Source of the DNA: Caulobacteraceae bacterium
GTDB taxonomy: Bacteria > Pseudomonadota > Alphaproteobacteria > Caulobacterales > Caulobacteraceae
Direction: 5' to 3'
NCBI GenBank assembly: GCA_028291305.1
Contig: JAQGII010000231.1
Span: forward strand, 1-8,205
Length of the DNA: 8,205 nt
Shown here one piece after another: positions 5,682 through 8,205 of the stretch. Positions within the stretch are counted from its first letter, which is position 1; every line of letters begins with the position of its first letter. The notes beneath the pieces are model-generated. The model ran no database searches, was not told where the DNA came from, and saw only the letters and a program-made list of their open reading frames with translations. Made by a program: the position numbers and the translations under genes.

Positions 5682-7001
5682 CTAGCCGCCGGTCACCCGC
5701 CACACCGTGTCGCCGAGGTCGTCGGCCACCAGCAGGGCGCCGGTCTTGTCCACCGCCAGACCCACCGGCCGGCCGCGGGCATGTTTGTTGTCGGCGGTGA
5801 GGAAGCCGGTCACCACGTCCTGCGGCTTGCCGCTCGGCCGCCCGCCGGCGAACGGCACATGGATCACCTTGTAGCCGTTGAGCGGGTCGCGGTCCCAGCT
5901 GCCGTGCTCGCTGACGAAGGCGCCGCCGCGATAGGCCGCGGGCAGGGCGGAGGCCGTGTAGAAGGCCAGGCCCAGGGGCGCCACGTGCGAGCTCAGGGCA
6001 TAGTCGGGCGGGATCGCCCTGGCCACCAGGTCCGGCCGCTGCGGCTGCACCCGCACGTCCACATGCTGGCCGTAGTAGCTGTAGGGCCAGCCGTAGAAGG
6101 CGCCGTCCTGCACCGAGGTCAGGTAGTCGGGCACCAGGTTGGGGCCGATCTCGTCGCGCTCGTTGACCACCGCCCACAGCCGGCCGCTGGCGGGCTCGAA
6201 CTGCACGGCGGTGGGGTTGCGCAGGCCGCTGGCGAACACCCGCGCGGCGCCGCTGGCGCGGTCGACCTCCCAGACGGCGGCGCGGCCGCGCTCGGCCTCC
6301 ATGCCGTTCTCGGCGGCGTTGCTGTTGGAGCCGACCCCGACATAGAGCTTGGTCCCGTCCGGGCTGGCCGTCAGGCTCTTGGTCCAGTGGTGGTCGATCG
6401 GCCCGCCGGGCAGTTCCGTCAGCCGGACCCCCGGCGCGGTGATCCGCATCTGCCCTTCGGCATAGGGGAAGCGGACGATGGCGTCGGTGTCGGCGACATA
6501 GAGGTCGCCGCCCACCAGCACCACGCCGAACGGCGAGTTGAGGTTCTCCAGGAACACCGACCGCTGCTCGGCGAAGCCGTTGGGCTTGACCCCGCGCAGC
6601 AGGGTGATGCGGTTGCCGCCCTCGGCGGCGGCGCCGGTCGTCGCGATCACCAGGCCCATGATGAAGTCCTTGGGCCGGTTGAGCGGCGCCTGGGGCCCGC
6701 TGCTCTCCACCACCAGCACGTCGCCATTGGGCAGCACGTACAGCGAGCGGGGATGCATCAGTCCCTTGGCCAGGGCCTGGACCTTCAGGCCCGGCGCCAC
6801 CGTCGGCACGGCCTTGCCCCACGGCTGGGGGGTGGCGACGCGCATCGGCGGCAGCAGGTACTGGTGCGGCTCCGGCAGGACGGGGTTGGGGCCGATCTGG
6901 GTCGAGGGATCGGCGGGCTTCTCGCCGCAGCCGGCCAGGACCAGGGCCATGACGAGGGTCGGGCCGGCGGCGCAGAGCAGGGCGAGGCGGGACAGGCGCA
7001 T
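5682..7001 (-). CDS. Sorbosone dehydrogenase family PQQ-dependent sugar dehydrogenase, lipoprotein
   Basis: The 439-residue product begins with a lipoprotein signal ([10 protein letters not shown]... with lipobox LVLAGC, Cys25) and continues as a soluble quinoprotein beta-propeller of the L-sorbosone/glucose dehydrogenase type (GSDH fold). Family hallmarks are the His-His-Trp-Thr-Lys motif (204-208), of which one His should be the catalytic base, GVGSNSN (222-228), [12 protein letters not shown] (259-270) with Arg261 at the PQQ-contact position, [16 protein letters not shown] and [16 protein letters not shown]. It should oxidise a sugar or aldose-type aldehyde in the periplasm using PQQ; the true substrate cannot be read from sequence. 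I chose ATG 7001 because GAGAG lies 7 nt upstream and it places the signal correctly. An in-frame ATG at 7025 would add eight residues and share a TGATG overlap with the stop of the upstream DUF2231 gene, so the two genes are probably co-transcribed and translationally coupled. Confidence 0.9.
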   Translation of the reverse strand: MRLSRLALLCAAGPTLVMALVLAGCGEKPADPSTQIGPNPVLPEPHQYLLPPMRVATPQPWGKAVPTVAPGLKVQALAKGLMHPRSLYVLPNGDVLVVESSGPQAPLNRPKDFIMGLVIATTGAAAEGGNRITLLRGVKPNGFAEQRSVFLENLNSPFGVVLVGGDLYVADTDAIVRFPYAEGQMRITAPGVRLTELPGGPIDHHWTKSLTASPDGTKLYVGVGSNSNAAENGMEAERGRAAVWEVDRASGAARVFASGLRNPTAVQFEPASGRLWAVVNERDEIGPNLVPDYLTSVQDGAFYGWPYSYYGQHVDVRVQPQRPDLVARAIPPDYALSSHVAPLGLAFYTASALPAAYRGGAFVSEHGSWDRDPLNGYKVIHVPFAGGRPSGKPQDVVTGFLTADNKHARGRPVGLAVDKTGALLVADDLGDTVWRVTGG

Positions 7002-7024
7002 GGTGTGGCTCTCGCTGGCGCGCA

Positions 7025-7474
7025 TCAGTCGGCCGCGCCGACATGGTGGCGGTAGACCATCTCGCCGCCGAGCCAGCCGGTGCAGGCCAGGATCAGCACG
7101 ACGAGCCCGGACAGGACGAGCCCCGTGGGGACCACGGCGGTGTAGCCGTCGCGGCTGTGGACGAAGGCGTTGACCAGCGACAGCAGGATCGCCAGCCCGT
7201 TGCCCAGGGCGTGCGGCCAGGCCGGCCTCAGGGCGCGGATGCGGGCGCTGCCGGCGAAGTCGATCAACCCCGTCAGGATGGCCGGCACGGCCCCGATCAG
7301 GCCGAAGGTCAACAGCCAGATGGAGAAGGTCTCCCACATCCCCGCGGCGGTGCGCCAATAGATCAGGTCGGTGACGAAGGTCGCCACGAAGCAGCCGATC
7401 GGGAAGGACACCAGCCGCGCGTGCAGGGGCTGGCCCCCGATCTTGGCGGTGGACGGCGGATTGACGTGGGCCAT
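7025..7474 (-). CDS. DUF2231 domain four-helix membrane protein
   Basis: The 149-residue product has four predicted membrane helices at about 21-40, 51-72, 88-105 and 113-133. It shows DUF2231 hallmarks: the N-terminal [15 protein letters not shown] (13-27) and the C-terminal [14 protein letters not shown] (133-146). Histidines at 18, 88, 106, 143 and 144 are at or near membrane boundaries and could bind heme, but this is speculation; the family has no settled function. ATG 7474 follows AGGA by 9 nt. The stop codon TGA (7027-7025) overlaps an ATG of the sorbosone dehydrogenase frame, so it is the first gene of a two-gene operon, and a role as membrane partner or electron acceptor for that quinoprotein is a reasonable guess. 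A candidate EcfG-type promoter lies just upstream. Confidence 0.88.
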   Translation of the reverse strand: MAHVNPPSTAKIGGQPLHARLVSFPIGCFVATFVTDLIYWRTAAGMWETFSIWLLTFGLIGAVPAILTGLIDFAGSARIRALRPAWPHALGNGLAILLSLVNAFVHSRDGYTAVVPTGLVLSGLVVLILACTGWLGGEMVYRHHVGAAD

Positions 7475-7521
7475 GGGGCGGCATCCTGCCGGCGCGCGGG
7501 CGCCGCGTGTGGTTGTATCCT

Positions 7522-7547
7522 AACCTCAGCCGCACCGCCTAGGTTCC
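7522..7547 (-). promoter_or_regulatory. Candidate EcfG (general stress sigma) promoter for the DUF2231-sorbosone dehydrogenase operon
   Basis: On the minus strand GGAAC (7547-7543) is followed after 17 nt by GGTT (7525-7522). The known alphaproteobacterial EcfG/SigT consensus is GGAAC, 16-17 nt, then CGTT, so the -35 is perfect and the -10 differs at one base. Transcription would start near 7515, giving a leader of about 40 nt before ATG 7474, which fits a real promoter. Such a short motif could occur by chance. Confidence 0.45.
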
Positions 7548-7557
7548 TCGCCCTCCC

Positions 7558-7601
7558 ATACCGTCATCCCCCGGCTTGACCGGGGGACCCAAGCGACGAT
7601 C
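7558..7601. repeat. Second site of the palindromic intergenic repeat
   Basis: This 44-nt stretch is the exact reverse complement of 5587-5630. The similarity continues with mismatches for about 15 nt toward 7545, where both copies have a G-rich run ending GCGAGG in the orientation of the first site. It contains the stem CCCCCGG/CCGGGGG around CTTGA. It lies between the end of the Rieske oxygenase gene (7623) and the promoter of the DUF2231 operon, so it could end oxygenase transcripts. The two sites flank the DUF2231-sorbosone dehydrogenase operon in inverted orientation. Confidence 0.8.
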
Positions 7602-7622
7602 GCCCGTTCAGCCCGATCCGCC

Positions 7623-8205
7623 CTAGCGGTAGAAATTCCCCGACGGCACGTGGACCATCTGCTCGGCCGGGCCGAAGGCGACGCCGACGGGGTGTTCGCC
7701 CCGGGCCACCTTGTCGATCTCCCGCGCCAGCATGCGGCGCTGCATGGCGACGCCGCGGTCGGAGGTGACCAGGTGCTCCTCCGAATGCAGGGAGATCGGT
7801 CCCTGGCCCGCCTGCGCCTCGTAGTCGCCGGGCCGGTCCTGCCGCTCCGCCACCGTCATCTGGCTCCAGGGCTTCATGCTGGCCAGGCCGACGTCCGGAT
7901 CGAAGATGTCGGCCATCCCCCGCTTGGCGCGCAGCACCATCAGGATGCGGCTGTGGCGGTCGTCCACCGGGACCGAGAAGCCCAGCATGTCCGGCCGGCC
8001 GGGGGCCAGGGTGACGGCGGGCACGCTCATGACGTTGGGGACCATCCAGGTGGACACGCGGTCGACCTCGCGCCCGTCCTCCAGCTTGCGGTAGGCCTTG
8101 TAGATCACGCCGTTGTCGATGGCCTCGAACGTCACCGTCGGCATCACCGCGAACTCGCGCACGAACTGGGTCACGCTGAAGGTCGAATGCAGCACCTGGA
8201 CGTGG
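7623..8205 (-). CDS. Rieske non-heme iron oxygenase alpha subunit, C-terminal part (5' end off window)
   Basis: The frame enters from the right edge, and 193 residues to the stop are visible. It opens with HVQVLHSTFS: His codons at 8204-8202 and 8189-8187 form the H-x4-H iron ligand pair of the catalytic domain. An Asp (codon 7826-7824, in RPGDYEAQAGQGP) lies 121 residues after the second His, a suitable spacing for the third iron ligand. The stretch SLHSEEHLVTSDRGVAMQRRMLAREI is typical of the C-terminal part of phthalate/phenoxybenzoate-type ring-hydroxylating oxygenases, as I recall them. The Rieske [2Fe-2S] domain must be beyond the window. Such enzymes take electrons from a separate reductase to hydroxylate or demethylate aromatic compounds; the substrate is unknown. 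A GTG at 8195 in this frame is internal, not a start, because the first iron ligand lies before it. The gene is separated from the downstream DUF2231 operon by 148 nt. Confidence 0.88.
   Translation of the reverse strand, partial: HVQVLHSTFSVTQFVREFAVMPTVTFEAIDNGVIYKAYRKLEDGREVDRVSTWMVPNVMSVPAVTLAPGRPDMLGFSVPVDDRHSRILMVLRAKRGMADIFDPDVGLASMKPWSQMTVAERQDRPGDYEAQAGQGPISLHSEEHLVTSDRGVAMQRRMLAREIDKVARGEHPVGVAFGPAEQMVHVPSGNFYR

Noticed and set aside
5509..7055. Long open frames on both strands across the sorbosone dehydrogenase region (minus 7044-5509, plus 5781-7055)
   Set aside because: They are off-frame shadows of the 7001-5682 gene; they lack recognisable motifs and run through the intergenic repeat or into the DUF2231 gene.
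7001..7535. Extending the sorbosone dehydrogenase upstream to 7535 as a 617-residue protein
   Set aside because: The extension runs through the DUF2231 gene in another frame, and the lipoprotein signal begins at 7001.
1..8205. CRISPR arrays, tRNA or rRNA genes, insertion sequences, prophage or toxin-antitoxin genes
   Set aside because: No regularly spaced direct repeats, cloverleaf-like sequence, transposase or integrase motif was found when reading both strands.

Overview
The window is GC-rich chromosomal DNA (about 70% G+C by eye) with Shine-Dalgarno-led genes, Tat signal peptides, a quinoprotein lipoprotein, an alphaproteobacterial-type extracytoplasmic-sigma promoter and a dispersed palindromic intergenic repeat. 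Together these suggest an alphaproteobacterium, most likely of the Caulobacter/Phenylobacterium/Brevundimonas kind. The genus is an inference. I see no rRNA, tRNA, CRISPR array, transposase or phage gene.

Layout: (1) 1-319, minus: the first 106 codons of an exported c-type cytochrome, probably the N-terminal heme domain of a polyvinyl-alcohol-dehydrogenase-like quinoprotein, starting at TTG. (2) 320-554: a divergent intergenic region ending in a 12-bp perfect inverted repeat that contains the next start codon. (3) 555-2678, plus: a Tat-exported phosphocholine-specific phospholipase C. (4) 2783-3658, plus: a Tat-exported TIM-barrel protein of the hydroxypyruvate isomerase type, again with an inverted repeat over its ribosome binding site. 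(5) 3659-3850: a gap with an AT-richer cluster of small palindromes. (6) 3851-5497, plus: an unusual three-part protein, membrane cytochrome b561 + periplasmic PSCyt1-like cytochrome c + leucine-rich repeats. (7) 5498-5681: a large palindromic repeat between convergent genes. (8) 7474-5682, minus: a two-gene operon of a four-helix DUF2231 membrane protein and a sorbosone-dehydrogenase-type quinoprotein lipoprotein, preceded by an EcfG-like promoter. (9) 7558-7601: another copy of the palindromic repeat. (10) 8205-7623, minus: the C-terminal part of a Rieske ring-hydroxylating oxygenase alpha subunit, running off the right edge.

The theme is the cell envelope and redox chemistry. Six of the seven gene products are exported or membrane-bound. 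The quinoproteins could feed electrons to c-type hemes, and the b561-cytochrome c-LRR fusion could exchange them with the quinone pool. The isomerase-like protein could act on a sugar-type compound outside the cytoplasm. This joint role is inferred from domain content and proximity. The most notable item is the fusion protein: as I recall the family, PSCyt1+LRR modules in other phyla are commonly preceded by a DUF2231 membrane domain. Here cytochrome b561 takes that place, and a free-standing DUF2231 gene lies on the other side of the repeat.
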